A DNA stretch of 64,000 nt from Bacteroidia bacterium (lineage in GTDB: Bacteria; Bacteroidota; Bacteroidia; NS11-12g; UBA955): NCBI GenBank assembly GCA_030158725.1, contig JAOASJ010000025.1:1-64000 (forward strand), in the 5' to 3' direction. The notes beneath the pieces are model-generated. The model saw only the letters and a program-made list of their open reading frames with translations. It was not told the origin of the DNA and did no database searches. Of the stretch, positions 52,443 to 61,823 are shown piece after piece. The position numbers and the translations under genes are program-made. The number at the start of each line of letters is the position of its first letter. Position 1 is the first letter of the stretch.

Positions 52443-54581
52443 ATGAAACTTCAATATACTATTGCAGCAATCTCTATTTTAGCCTCAAGTCTTGCATTTA
52501 TGCAGCCTGATAAACCCAAAAATAAAATTATGACCTACCCCCAAACGGAAATAATCCCTGTAAATGATACCTATTTTGGAACTGAAATTGTCGATCCTTA
52601 TAGATGGTTAGAAGATGATCTAGATCCTAAAACTAAAAATTGGATTTCTAGACAAAATGAAAATACTTACAGTTATTTATCACAAATTCCTTACCGTGAA
52701 ACAATCAAGAAAAACCTAGAAAAGATATGGAACTACGAACGTTTTTCGGCACCATTTAACGAAGGAAACTATACCTATTTTTATAAAAATAATGGTCTGC
52801 AAAATCAAAGTGTACTTTACAGACAAAAAAACAATGAAGATGCTTTAGTTTTCTTAGATCCAAATACCTTTTCAAAAGACGGAACGAGCTCACTCTCAGA
52901 TGTAAGTTTTACAAAAGATGGAAGCATACTTGCCATACAAATAAGTGAAGGTGGAAGTGATTGGCGAAAAGTGATTGTAATGAATTCAGAAACTAAAGAA
53001 AACATTGGAGATACTTTGATTGATGTTAAATTTAGTGGCATTTCATGGAAAGGAAATGAAGGATTTTTTTATAGTAGTTATGACAAACCTACAAAAGGGA
53101 GTGAATTATCTGCTATGACTAACCAACACAAGCTTTACTTCCACAAATTGGGAACTAAACAATCTGAAGATAAATTAATTTTCGGAGGAAGTGAAACCCC
53201 AAGAAGATATATAGGAGGTTATGTAACCGAGGATGAACGTTTTTTAATCATATCAGCCGCTACTTCTACCAATGGAAATGAATTATACATTAAAGATTTA
53301 AGTGAAATCGAAAGCAAAATACTACCCTTAGTATCACATTTCAATAACAACAACGATGTAGTGCATTCAGAAGGAAATACTTTATATATCCTAACCGATA
53401 TGGGTGCTCCAAATATGCGTTTAGTGAAAACTGAATATTTAAAAGATCAAGGTTTTTCTGAGTGGTCAGATGTTATTTCTGAAACAAAAATGCCTTTAAG
53501 TATCAGCACAGGCGGCGGTAAATTCTTTGCATCCTATATGAAAGATGCATGCTCACAATTGCTACAATATAATATTAATGGTACACTTGAAAGAGAAATC
53601 ATATTACCTGGCAAAGGAACAGCAGGAGGATTGAGTGGAAAATGGGAAGAAAATGTACTTTACTATACATTCACAAGTTATATCTATCCTCCAACTATTT
53701 TCTCTTACAATGTAAATGATGGTGGTTCAAACTTATTTAAAAAAGCAGGCGTACAATTCGATCCAAGTCAATATGAGTCTATTCAAGTTTTTTATGAAAA
53801 TGAAATAGACCATACTAAGATTCCAATGATGATTACTTGCAAAAAAGGCATCAAAATGGATGGCAAAAATCCGACTATGCTATACGGTTATGGCGGATTT
53901 AATGTTAGTCTTACGCCATCGTTTAGCACAGCCATGCTCGCTTGGTTGGATGCTGGTGGAATATACGCTGTACCTAATATTAGAGGTGGTGGCGAATACG
54001 GAAAGGATTGGCATGATGCCGGAATACAAATGAAAAAACAAAACGTATTTAATGACTTTATAGCAGCAGCAAATTATCTAATAAATAAAAAATACACCAG
54101 TTCTTCATTCTTATGTATTTCTGGTGGCTCAAATGGTGGTTTACTTGTTGGTGCTTGTATGACCCAAAGACCTGACTTATTTAAAGTGGCTTTACCAGCA
54201 GTTGGTGTTTTAGATATGCTTCGTTACCATAAATTTACTGCAGGTGCAGGTTGGGCATACGACTATGGTACTGCAGATGATTCAAAAGAAATGTTCCAAT
54301 ATTTATTAAAATATTCGCCTTATCACAACTTAAGTAAAGGTAAAAAATATCCGGCAACTATGGTCACAACCGGCGATCACGATGACCGTGTGGTACCTGC
54401 ACATTCATTCAAATTTGCAGCTAAATTACAATCAGTTAACGATGGGCCTAATCCAACATTAATTCGAATTGAAACAAATGCTGGTCATGGTGCTGGAAAA
54501 CCTACCAATATGATTATTGCTGAATACGCTGATAGATTTGCATTCGCACTCTGGAATATGGGTATTACTGAATTGAAATAA
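52443..54581 (+). CDS. exported prolyl oligopeptidase (S9A)
   Basis: A 712-residue serine peptidase that cuts small peptides after proline. A signal peptide (LQYTIAAISILASSLAF) indicates export to the periplasm or beyond. The N-terminal part contains VDPYRWLEDD and a seven-bladed propeller gate. The C-terminal alpha/beta hydrolase domain holds the triad S563 (GGSNGG), D647 (DHDDRVVP) and H682 (NAGHGAGKP), with R649 as the likely substrate-binding Arg. Spacing agrees with known S9A enzymes. It ends at a bidirectional terminator. Confidence 0.95.
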   Translation: MKLQYTIAAISILASSLAFMQPDKPKNKIMTYPQTEIIPVNDTYFGTEIVDPYRWLEDDLDPKTKNWISRQNENTYSYLSQIPYRETIKKNLEKIWNYERFSAPFNEGNYTYFYKNNGLQNQSVLYRQKNNEDALVFLDPNTFSKDGTSSLSDVSFTKDGSILAIQISEGGSDWRKVIVMNSETKENIGDTLIDVKFSGISWKGNEGFFYSSYDKPTKGSELSAMTNQHKLYFHKLGTKQSEDKLIFGGSETPRRYIGGYVTEDERFLIISAATSTNGNELYIKDLSEIESKILPLVSHFNNNNDVVHSEGNTLYILTDMGAPNMRLVKTEYLKDQGFSEWSDVISETKMPLSISTGGGKFFASYMKDACSQLLQYNINGTLEREIILPGKGTAGGLSGKWEENVLYYTFTSYIYPPTIFSYNVNDGGSNLFKKAGVQFDPSQYESIQVFYENEIDHTKIPMMITCKKGIKMDGKNPTMLYGYGGFNVSLTPSFSTAMLAWLDAGGIYAVPNIRGGGEYGKDWHDAGIQMKKQNVFNDFIAAANYLINKKYTSSSFLCISGGSNGGLLVGACMTQRPDLFKVALPAVGVLDMLRYHKFTAGAGWAYDYGTADDSKEMFQYLLKYSPYHNLSKGKKYPATMVTTGDHDDRVVPAHSFKFAAKLQSVNDGPNPTLIRIETNAGHGAGKPTNMIIAEYADRFAFALWNMGITELK

Positions 54582-54584
54582 AAT

Positions 54585-54620
54585 AAAAAATGCTGAGTAT
54601 TTATTTACTCAGCATTTTTT
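54585..54620. terminator. bidirectional intrinsic terminator
   Basis: A perfect 15-bp stem (AAAAAATGCTGAGTA / TACTCAGCATTTTTT, six-base loop) with A- and T-runs at both ends. It serves the convergent prolyl oligopeptidase (+) and proS (-) genes. Its right arm ends two bases from the proS stop. Confidence 0.92.
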
Positions 54621-54621
54621 C

Positions 54622-56094
54622 TTAATAAGCCTTAGCAAATAAGACCCTTTGTTTCGAAGGATTTCCTGTTAAAACACATTTTCCTTCTTCTTGAATATTA
54701 TCTAAAGGTATACATCGAATTGTTGCCTTTGTAAGCTCTTTGATTTTCTCTTCTGTCTCGCCTGTTCCATCCCAATGCGCAGAAATAAATCCTCCTTTTG
54801 AATTAAGAACTTCTTTAAATTCATCCCAAGAGTTTACAGTATGGATATTCTCGTCTCTAAACGATTTAGCACGCTCATAGATAGCGCTTTGAATTTCGTT
54901 TAATAAATTTTTTATATGCAAATCAATGCCATCAATACTGGTTACAGATTTCTCTTTTGTATCTCTTCTTGCTAACTCTACAGTACCGTTTTCAATGTCT
55001 CTAGGACCAATTGCAATGCGCAACGGAACACCTTTTAGTTCCCATTCTGCAAATTTATATCCTGGCTTATATGTATCTCTATTATCAAATTTAACCGATA
55101 AGTCTAGATCCTCTAATTTTAGTTTAATTTGTTCAGCTGCAGCTTCAACTTTCTCGCGTTCTTCATCGCTCCTATAAATAGGTACAATAACAACTTGAAT
55201 TGGCGCTAAACTAGGCGGTAATACTAGACCCTCATCATCACTATGAGCCATTATTAAAGCGCCAATTAATCTGGTTGAAACACCCCAACTAGTTGCCCAA
55301 ACATGTTCTAATTTGCCTTCTTTAGTTTGAAATTTGACATCGAATGCCTTAGCAAAATTTTGACCTAAAAAATGCGATGTGCCCATTTGCAAAGCTTTTC
55401 CGTCTTGCATTAAACCTTCAATACAATAAGTTTCTACTGCACCCGCAAAACGCTCATTTTCAGTTTTAACTCCACGAATAACTGGAACTGCTAAAAATTT
55501 CTCAGCAAATTCAGCATAAACATTTAACATTTGTTTTGTCTCAGCAATTGCCTCATCAGAAGTTGAATGGGCAGTATGTCCTTCTTGCCACAAAAATTCT
55601 GAAGTACGTAAAAACAGTCTTGTACGCATCTCCCAACGCATAACATTGGCCCATTGGTTTATCAATATTGGTAAGTCTCTATAACTTTGAATCCAACCTT
55701 TATAGGTATTCCAAATAATTGCTTCACTAGTAGGTCTAATAATTAATTCTTCCTCTAGTTTAGCATCTTCGTCTACTACTATTTTTCTATTTTCATCAAC
55801 TTTAAGTCTATAATGCGTAACAACAGCACACTCTTTTGCAAATCCTTCTGCATTTTTTTCTTCTTTTTCAAAAAACGACTTGGGAATTAATAGAGGAAAA
55901 TATGCATTAACATGCCCTGTCTTCTTGAACATTTTGTCCAATTGAGCTTGCATTTTTTCCCAAATTGCATAACCATAAGGTTTAATTACCATACAGCCTT
56001 TCACATCTGCATGCTCTGCCATATCAGCGTTTTTAACAAGGTTGTTATACCACTCGCTGTAATTCTCACTTCTTTTTACTTTCTCAAATGCCAT
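54622..56094 (-). CDS. proS: prolyl-tRNA synthetase, eukaryote/archaea type
   Basis: A 490-residue class II synthetase charging tRNA-Pro. It is the short form without the bacterial INS editing insertion. Class II motifs are visible: motif 2 region [29 protein letters not shown] with [12 protein letters not shown] before it, and motif 3 region [21 protein letters not shown]. An anticodon-binding domain follows (VVIVPIY), then the zinc-like C-terminal extension ending RVLFAKAY. The frame opens at 56133, but the ATG at 56094 ([17 protein letters not shown]) is the usual start; the -7 box lies in the extension. Confidence 0.96.
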   Translation of the reverse strand: MAFEKVKRSENYSEWYNNLVKNADMAEHADVKGCMVIKPYGYAIWEKMQAQLDKMFKKTGHVNAYFPLLIPKSFFEKEEKNAEGFAKECAVVTHYRLKVDENRKIVVDEDAKLEEELIIRPTSEAIIWNTYKGWIQSYRDLPILINQWANVMRWEMRTRLFLRTSEFLWQEGHTAHSTSDEAIAETKQMLNVYAEFAEKFLAVPVIRGVKTENERFAGAVETYCIEGLMQDGKALQMGTSHFLGQNFAKAFDVKFQTKEGKLEHVWATSWGVSTRLIGALIMAHSDDEGLVLPPSLAPIQVVIVPIYRSDEEREKVEAAAEQIKLKLEDLDLSVKFDNRDTYKPGYKFAEWELKGVPLRIAIGPRDIENGTVELARRDTKEKSVTSIDGIDLHIKNLLNEIQSAIYERAKSFRDENIHTVNSWDEFKEVLNSKGGFISAHWDGTGETEEKIKELTKATIRCIPLDNIQEEGKCVLTGNPSKQRVLFAKAY

Positions 56095-56116
56095 ATATAA
56101 ATTGGAATGTTTTTTG

Positions 56117-56124
56117 TATCTTTG
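56117..56124 (+). promoter_or_regulatory. -7 box (TATCTTTG) for the Tyr/Ser/Gly-rich lipoprotein gene
   Basis: Plus-strand TAnnTTTG, leader about 50 bases to the ATG at 56178. It faces a minus-strand box six bases to its right. Confidence 0.5.
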
Positions 56125-56130
56125 ATACTG

Positions 56131-56138
56131 CAAAGGTA
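56131..56138 (-). promoter_or_regulatory. -7 box (TACCTTTG) for proS
   Basis: Minus-strand TAnnTTTG, 36 bases upstream of the proS ATG at 56094. The two boxes form a second back-to-back pair in this window. Confidence 0.55.
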
Positions 56139-56177
56139 TTCACTTAAGACCAAATGCACCTAAAAAAATACAGCCAT

Positions 56178-57068
56178 ATGAAACAAATCATTTTTGCATC
56201 GGTTTCAATTCTTATTTTTAGTTCTTGTACCATACAAAAACAAGCCTCAAACGTAGCAGGTAGAAGCGACGAAGTCTATTTTACACCAAACGATACAAGG
56301 AAAAAAACTGATGAAGTAAATTCTTCCATCAGTCAAAATAATTATCAAAATCAAAACAACCAGAATAGCAATGCAGGTAATTATACCAATAGCTATTCAA
56401 ACAGATTTAGAAATTTTGGGAGTTCTAGAAGATTTAGTTATGACAATTATCAACCAAGCCTAGTACCTAGCTTATCGTATAATAATTATACAGGATATAG
56501 TTTAGGACTTAGCTATGTAGACACTAGATTCGGCTATTCAAGTGGCTTTAACAGTCCTTTTTCAATGTATTACGGTTATAATATGCCTTACTACAATCCT
56601 TTTTACTCTTATGGTTGGGGGAACTCTTGGATGAATGGATACTATCCATACTATACATTTAATCCATATTTCTACAATCCTTGCTCATACTATTATGGTT
56701 TTGGATATGGATATTACAATCCATATTATAGAAATTACTATTACAATAATTTTTATAATAACAACAATAATAGTTACTACAGAAATCCTAGTAATCCCAA
56801 TTACGCAAGAAGAACAGGTAGTACCAATAACCAACCAACTAGTACAACAAGAACATCTCAGCCACAAAATTCATCTACTTCTGGAAGTAACAATAGTAGC
56901 AGTGGAAACACTTGGTACAATGGTGGAAATTCAGATAGAGGTAGTTCAAGTGGAAGCAGTGGATCAGGTAGCTCATCAAGTGGAGGGTCTTCTGGTAGCA
57001 GCGGATCTTCTGGTGGAAATAGTGACAGAGGATCATCTGGCAGTTCAGGTAGTACACGAAGAAGATAA
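56178..57068 (+). CDS. low-complexity Tyr/Asn- and Ser/Gly-rich lipoprotein
   Basis: A 296-residue lipoprotein (signal QIIFASVSILIFSSC, Cys 17). Three compositional zones follow: an Asn/Gln/Ser-rich segment (about 40-90), a Tyr/Asn/Phe-rich segment (about 95-210, tens of Tyr in short motifs such as NPFYSYGWGNSW and YYNPYYRNYYYNNFYNNN), and a Ser/Gly-rich tail with RGSS repeats ending STRRR. No folded domain is recognised. Such sequences are prion- or silk-like and could self-assemble at the cell surface. The ATG at 56178 starts the signal peptide; an ATG at 56154 adds eight residues. It is probably co-transcribed with the FadL-like gene 13 bases downstream. Confidence 0.7.
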   Translation: MKQIIFASVSILIFSSCTIQKQASNVAGRSDEVYFTPNDTRKKTDEVNSSISQNNYQNQNNQNSNAGNYTNSYSNRFRNFGSSRRFSYDNYQPSLVPSLSYNNYTGYSLGLSYVDTRFGYSSGFNSPFSMYYGYNMPYYNPFYSYGWGNSWMNGYYPYYTFNPYFYNPCSYYYGFGYGYYNPYYRNYYYNNFYNNNNNSYYRNPSNPNYARRTGSTNNQPTSTTRTSQPQNSSTSGSNNSSSGNTWYNGGNSDRGSSSGSSGSGSSSSGGSSGSSGSSGGNSDRGSSGSSGSTRRR

Positions 57069-57081
57069 TTAAGACTTAAAC

Positions 57082-58617
57082 ATGTTGAAATTAGATATTA
57101 AATTATTTGTACTAACGTACTTGGTTTGTTTTTCCGTAAAGTCTCAAAACGAAATAGATGTTGTTAGGTACTCCATGCAAACCATAGGTAGTACAGCCAG
57201 ATCATACGGTGTAGCGGGAGCATTTGGTGCCATTGGTGCAGATGCTTCTTGTGCTGGAATTAATCCTTCTGGATTGGCCCGTTTTCGTAATAGTTCACTA
57301 AATTTAAGTGCAAGCTTTTACAATGCTAAAAATAACGCAACATATATCGGTCAAACTTTTAATGACAATAAGTTCAATTTTAATATCCCAAATTTAGGCT
57401 TAATTGTAAATATCCCTGCAGCCGACTATACAAATAAAAAGCCAACTGGATTTGTCAATTTTGTTTTTGGTTTCAACATCAATAGATTGAATAACTACAA
57501 TATGCGTAGTTTGTTTTCTGCAGATAATAAGGAAAGTAGCATTACCCAAGACTGGGCTCAAAGAGCAAATAGCACCAATGATATTCCCGCTAATTTTTCA
57601 AGGTATTCATTAGAGCATTTAGCCTACCAAACATGGGTGCTTGATAAAGATACTTTATCATCAACTCCCGCATATAAATCAGCTTACGGGAAAAATGCAG
57701 CAATTAATGTTAATCAACAAGGAAGCTTAATTACAAAAGGCGCTTTGAATGATTATAATTTTAGTTTTGCTGGAAATTATAAGCACATTTTACTTTTTGG
57801 TATATCCTTAGGTGCTAAGAGTGTTCGTTATGTTCAAAACAATAGTTTCAAAGAAAAAGACAATAAACCTGTAGTAAAAAACTATGAAGATATTGACTAT
57901 GTAATTTTAGATCAATACCAAAGAACCAATGGAATTGGACTGAATGCAAAGTTTGGTGTCAACATTGCTCCGAATGAATTTGTTAGAATTGGATATGCTT
58001 ATCATTCACCTACACTTTTCAACCTAACAGATTCTTACAGTTATACACTTACTTCAAAATTCGATTTTCAAGCGCGTGACCAATTTGGCGACCTTAGAGA
58101 AAACTCAACCGCAACAACTGAAGCAACCATATATAAATATAAGATTTCAGTTCCAGGAAGGCATGTATTTAGCCTAGGAGCTGTAAATAAAAATTTAGGG
58201 TTTTTATCACTGGATATTGAATCTGTTAATTACAGCCAATCCTATCTTTATGCAAAAGACTATCCTTTTACTGACGAAAACTTAAATATTAAGAAATCCA
58301 TGAATCCAAGCGTTGTAAATCTTCGCTTAGGAGGGGAATTAATTCAAAACCAATTCCGAATTAGAGCTGGATATGCCCGATATCCATCAACATATCGAGA
58401 AGGTGCTGTTCCTTATGTAAAAAGTTTAGTTAACAACATCTACACTTTAGGTTTAGGTATAAAAGAAAAAAGATATTCATTTGATGTGGCTTATGTAAAT
58501 AGTGGTTATGCCAATTACTTCGTTCCTTATACATTAAACAATGGAGTTTCTTATGCAATCACCAATAATGTTCGCACAAGTAATATTGTAATTTCAGCTA
58601 GTTTTTTAATAGATTAA
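57082..58617 (+). CDS. FadL/OmpP1-like outer-membrane transport protein
   Basis: A 511-residue outer-membrane barrel. A signal peptide (FVLTYLVCFSVKSQ) is followed by the N-terminal plug-like region of FadL relatives: STARSYGVAGAFGAIGADASCAGINPSGLARFRNSSL. The remainder consists of alternating strands with FVRIGYAYHSPTLF and a C-terminal strand ending SFLID. The family moves hydrophobic compounds through the outer membrane; several Bacteroidota members have other roles. No specific substrate can be assigned. It lies directly behind the low-complexity lipoprotein gene. Confidence 0.82.
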   Translation: MLKLDIKLFVLTYLVCFSVKSQNEIDVVRYSMQTIGSTARSYGVAGAFGAIGADASCAGINPSGLARFRNSSLNLSASFYNAKNNATYIGQTFNDNKFNFNIPNLGLIVNIPAADYTNKKPTGFVNFVFGFNINRLNNYNMRSLFSADNKESSITQDWAQRANSTNDIPANFSRYSLEHLAYQTWVLDKDTLSSTPAYKSAYGKNAAINVNQQGSLITKGALNDYNFSFAGNYKHILLFGISLGAKSVRYVQNNSFKEKDNKPVVKNYEDIDYVILDQYQRTNGIGLNAKFGVNIAPNEFVRIGYAYHSPTLFNLTDSYSYTLTSKFDFQARDQFGDLRENSTATTEATIYKYKISVPGRHVFSLGAVNKNLGFLSLDIESVNYSQSYLYAKDYPFTDENLNIKKSMNPSVVNLRLGGELIQNQFRIRAGYARYPSTYREGAVPYVKSLVNNIYTLGLGIKEKRYSFDVAYVNSGYANYFVPYTLNNGVSYAITNNVRTSNIVISASFLID

Positions 58618-58660
58618 GTTTCTTCGCTATCTAAAAATAGTCTGTTTCAGTAGATTTTAG

Positions 58661-58668
58661 TATTTTTG
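58661..58668 (+). promoter_or_regulatory. -7 box (TATTTTTG) for purM
   Basis: TAnnTTTG match eight bases before the purM ATG; near-leaderless mRNA predicted. Confidence 0.6.
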
Positions 58669-58676
58669 CAGGGTCC

Positions 58677-59849
58677 ATGAAACCTACCGATAAATACGCA
58701 GAAAGAGGCGTTTCTTCTCAAAAAGAAGACGTACATAAAGCAATTGCTCATATTGATAAGGGATTATTCCCACAAGCTTTCTGTAAAATTATTCCCGATG
58801 TTTTAGGCAATGATCCTGAATACTGTAATGTCATTCATGCTGATGGTGCTGGAACCAAAAGCAGCTTAGCATACTTATATTGGAAGGAAACTGGTGATAT
58901 TTCCGTATGGCGTGGAATTGCTCAAGATGCAATTGTCATGAACATAGATGATTTACTTTGTGTTGGAATAACTGATAACTTTTTACTTTCAAGTACCATT
59001 GGTAGAAATAAAAAAAGAATTCCTGGTGAGGTTATCGCTGAAATTATTAATGGTACAGAAGAATTTATCGAATCTCTAAAAGAACATGGCATAAATATTA
59101 TTAGTGGTGGCGGTGAAACTGCTGATGTTGGTGACTTAGTAAAAACGATTATAGTTGATAGCACAGTTACAGCCAGAGCGAAAAGAAGTGATATTATCTC
59201 AAACCATAAAATAGAAGATGGAGATGTTATTATTGGTTTAGCCTCTGATGGTCAAGCAAATTACGAAAAAAATTACAACGGAGGAATGGGTAGTAATGGT
59301 TTAACTAGTGCTAGACATGATGTATTTGATAAAGAGTACCGCAGTAAATACCCTGAATCTTTTGATGACTTATTGTCTCCAGAACTTGCCTATACCGGAA
59401 ATTTAAAATTAACCTCAAAAGTAGATGGTATAAGTCTAGATGCTGGCAAAATGGTGCTTTCTCCTACACGCACTTATGCTCCAATAATTAAATCTATACT
59501 AGCCGCTCATAAAGACAATATTCACGGTATGGTGCATTGCACAGGTGGTGCGCAAACTAAAGTATTGCATTTTATCCAAGCGCCGCTTCATATTATCAAA
59601 GATCAACTATTCCCTACTCCTATCTTGTTTAAAACCATACAAGAGCAAAGCGGAACTTCATGGGAAGAAATGTACAAAGTATTTAATATGGGACACCGTC
59701 TTGAAATTTATGTTAAACCTGAGTTTGCAGATCAAATCATACAAATATCAGAATCATATGGTGTAGCGGCAAAAGTAATTGGAAGGGTTGAAAATTCAAG
59801 CCATAAGCATGTGAGCATCATTGGTGAAAATGGCAATTTTGTTTACTAA
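58677..59849 (+). CDS. purM: phosphoribosylformylglycinamidine cyclo-ligase (AIR synthetase)
   Basis: A 390-residue cytoplasmic purine biosynthesis enzyme that closes the imidazole ring (FGAM to AIR with ATP). Features: YAERGVSSQKEDVHKAI near the start, HADGAGTKSSLAYLYW, GIAQDAIVMNIDDLLCVGITDNFLLSSTIGRN, GGGETADVGD and GLASDGQANYEKNYNGGMGSNGLT. The order and length (about 40 residues longer than E. coli PurM) match the Bacteroidota version. It shares its fold with ThiL, also in this window. Monocistronic by spacing and its own promoter. Confidence 0.9.
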   Translation: MKPTDKYAERGVSSQKEDVHKAIAHIDKGLFPQAFCKIIPDVLGNDPEYCNVIHADGAGTKSSLAYLYWKETGDISVWRGIAQDAIVMNIDDLLCVGITDNFLLSSTIGRNKKRIPGEVIAEIINGTEEFIESLKEHGINIISGGGETADVGDLVKTIIVDSTVTARAKRSDIISNHKIEDGDVIIGLASDGQANYEKNYNGGMGSNGLTSARHDVFDKEYRSKYPESFDDLLSPELAYTGNLKLTSKVDGISLDAGKMVLSPTRTYAPIIKSILAAHKDNIHGMVHCTGGAQTKVLHFIQAPLHIIKDQLFPTPILFKTIQEQSGTSWEEMYKVFNMGHRLEIYVKPEFADQIIQISESYGVAAKVIGRVENSSHKHVSIIGENGNFVY

Positions 59850-59924
59850 TTAGCATATTTCTTAATAGCTTATTCTAATAGTATATATTGCTAATCTTTA
59901 TATAAAATTATATATTGATTAGTT

Positions 59925-59932
59925 TATTTTTG
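59925..59932 (+). promoter_or_regulatory. -7 box (TATTTTTG) for the PD40 protein gene
   Basis: TAnnTTTG match 20 bases before the ATG at 59953. Confidence 0.55.
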
Positions 59933-59952
59933 CAGTCATTTTATAGCACAAC

Positions 59953-61014
59953 ATGCAAAAATTACTAGGCTTAATATTATTAGTTCCAATCTCTGCTTTT
60001 TCTCAATTTAAAGACACCACTAAAAAAGAATCTCATCTAGTTAATATTCAACAATTGAGCTTCGGTGGGGATAATGCTGAAGCCTATTTTAGCTTTAATG
60101 GTCAATTTTTAAGTTTCCAATCTAATAATTCTAAATGGGGATTAAAATGTGATCAAATCTTCTCAATGAATATAAAAAAGGCAATAAAACAAAAAAGTTC
60201 TTATATGCCTCAACTTATCAGCACAGGTAAAGGAAGAACTACTTGTTCTTATTTTATGCCAAACGATAAGTCTATATTATTTGCAAGCACCCATCATCAT
60301 ATGGATACTTGTCCTGCAGTGGCTCCATACAATCCAAAAGCAAAATATGTTTGGCCTGTATATCCTGAATTTGATGTGTTTATTTCTAATACTAAAGGAA
60401 AAATCATCCAACAATTAACTGATACGTTTGGTTATGATGCTGAAGCAACGGTAAGTCCTAAAGGAGATAAAATCGTTTTTACTAGCACAAGAAGCGGCGA
60501 TTTAGAACTTTGGACTATGAATATAGATGGTTCCGGCTTAAAACAAATTACCACAGGATTAGGTTATGATGGTGGTGCATTCTTTTCACCAGATGGCACA
60601 AAGCTCGTTTTTAGAGCCTCAAGACCAAAAACAGATGAAGAGGTAAAGGAATATAAAGATTTACTTGCACAAGGCTTAGTAGCCCCTACCAATATGGAAA
60701 TTTATGTATGTGACATAGATGGAGGAAACCTAAAACAAATTACCCATTTAGGTAAAGCGAATTGGGCCCCATTTTTTAGTCCTGATGGCAAGAAAATTAT
60801 ATTCTCTAGTAACCATGCATCACCGCGTGGATATTCATTTCAATTGTATATGATTAATTTGGATGGGACTAATTTGACTCAGATTACAACTGAAAGCAAT
60901 TTTAATGCTTTTCCAATGTTTAGCCCTGATGGTAAAAAACTGGTTTGGAGTAGCAATAGAAACAATGGTGGTACAAGAGATACCAATTTATTTATCGCAG
61001 ACTGGATTGACTAA
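59953..61014 (+). CDS. exported TolB-like PD40 beta-propeller protein
   Basis: A 353-residue exported protein with signal peptide (QKLLGLILLVPISAFSQ). It contains about five PD40/WD40-like repeats, each with an F-SPDGKK-type turn: FSFNGQFLSFQSN, VSPKGDKIVFTSTRSG, FSPDGTKLVFRASRP, FSPDGKKIIFSSNHA and FSPDGKKLVWSSNRN. The fold resembles the propeller of TolB; a Cys/His-rich insert near residues 105-125 (THHHMDTCPAVAP) is unusual. Role unknown; peptidoglycan or protein binding in the periplasm is plausible. It converges on uppP with two bases between the stops. Confidence 0.8.
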   Translation: MQKLLGLILLVPISAFSQFKDTTKKESHLVNIQQLSFGGDNAEAYFSFNGQFLSFQSNNSKWGLKCDQIFSMNIKKAIKQKSSYMPQLISTGKGRTTCSYFMPNDKSILFASTHHHMDTCPAVAPYNPKAKYVWPVYPEFDVFISNTKGKIIQQLTDTFGYDAEATVSPKGDKIVFTSTRSGDLELWTMNIDGSGLKQITTGLGYDGGAFFSPDGTKLVFRASRPKTDEEVKEYKDLLAQGLVAPTNMEIYVCDIDGGNLKQITHLGKANWAPFFSPDGKKIIFSSNHASPRGYSFQLYMINLDGTNLTQITTESNFNAFPMFSPDGKKLVWSSNRNNGGTRDTNLFIADWID

Positions 61015-61016
61015 AG

Positions 61017-61823
61017 CTAGTTTAAAGCCAATAATATTAATAAACCCGCAAGTATCCGATACCATCCAAAGGGTTTAAATCCATATTTATTTAATATTCC
61101 AACAAAGGTCTTAATGGCAATTAATGCAACAATAAATGCAATTATATTTCCGGCGATAAATAAAGTAATATTGCTTGAATTAGATAATATCATTTCATAA
61201 CCCTTTTTCTCACCCAAGGGTAATTCCCAATCTTTCAAAAAGATTGAGTAGGCAGTCACTGCAAACATCGTTGGCACAGCTAAGAAAAACGAAAATTCTG
61301 CGGCTAACTTCCTGTCAAGCTTTTGTTGCATTCCACCTATTATTGATGCTGCTGAGCGGCTAACCCCTGGCATCATAGCCAAACATTGCCAAAAACCTAC
61401 AGTAATTGCATTTCTATATGAAATTTGCTCATCAACCGTCTTCGTAGGACTCTGAAAAAATTTATCAATAAATAATAGAAACACACCACCTACAATCATA
61501 GTAATAGCAATTGGTATTGGCTTTTCTAAAACTGCCTCTATTTTATCGTCAAATAAATATCCAAGCACCAAAGCTGGAATGACGGCAAAAGCCAATTTGA
61601 AATAAAACTTAAGATTGTTTAGATTAAAAAATTTCTCTCTATAGGCCACAACGACAGATAGTATAGCCCCAAATTGAATGGATACTTGAAACATTTTTAC
61701 AAACTCGTCCTTTTCAATACCAAGGAAAGAACTGGTAAAAATCATGTGAGCTGTTGAAGAAACAGGCAAATATTCTGTTAATCCTTCTACAACAGCTATT
61801 ATAATAGCATCTATTAAATTCAC
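61017..61823 (-). CDS. uppP: undecaprenyl-diphosphatase
   Basis: A 268-residue inner-membrane enzyme (BacA family) that dephosphorylates undecaprenyl diphosphate, recycling the lipid carrier for cell wall and surface glycan synthesis. Motifs: EGLTEYLPVSSTAHM (Glu-rich motif and Ser) and MPGVSRSAASIIGGM (catalytic Arg/Ser), plus about eight helices. The start is a GTG at 61823 overlapping the DUF3098 stop by four bases. It forms an operon with ftsX and the DUF3098 gene, a gene order typical of Bacteroidota. Confidence 0.95.
   Translation of the reverse strand: MNLIDAIIIAVVEGLTEYLPVSSTAHMIFTSSFLGIEKDEFVKMFQVSIQFGAILSVVVAYREKFFNLNNLKFYFKLAFAVIPALVLGYLFDDKIEAVLEKPIPIAITMIVGGVFLLFIDKFFQSPTKTVDEQISYRNAITVGFWQCLAMMPGVSRSAASIIGGMQQKLDRKLAAEFSFFLAVPTMFAVTAYSIFLKDWELPLGEKKGYEMILSNSSNITLFIAGNIIAFIVALIAIKTFVGILNKYGFKPFGWYRILAGLLILLALN

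Noticed and set aside
56635-57072. A 145-residue plus-strand frame rich in Ile/Thr/His inside the low-complexity lipoprotein gene
   Set aside because: It is a frame-shifted reading of the Tyr/Asn and Ser/Gly codon repeats. The other frame has a signal peptide and lipobox, and repetitive codons keep all frames open.
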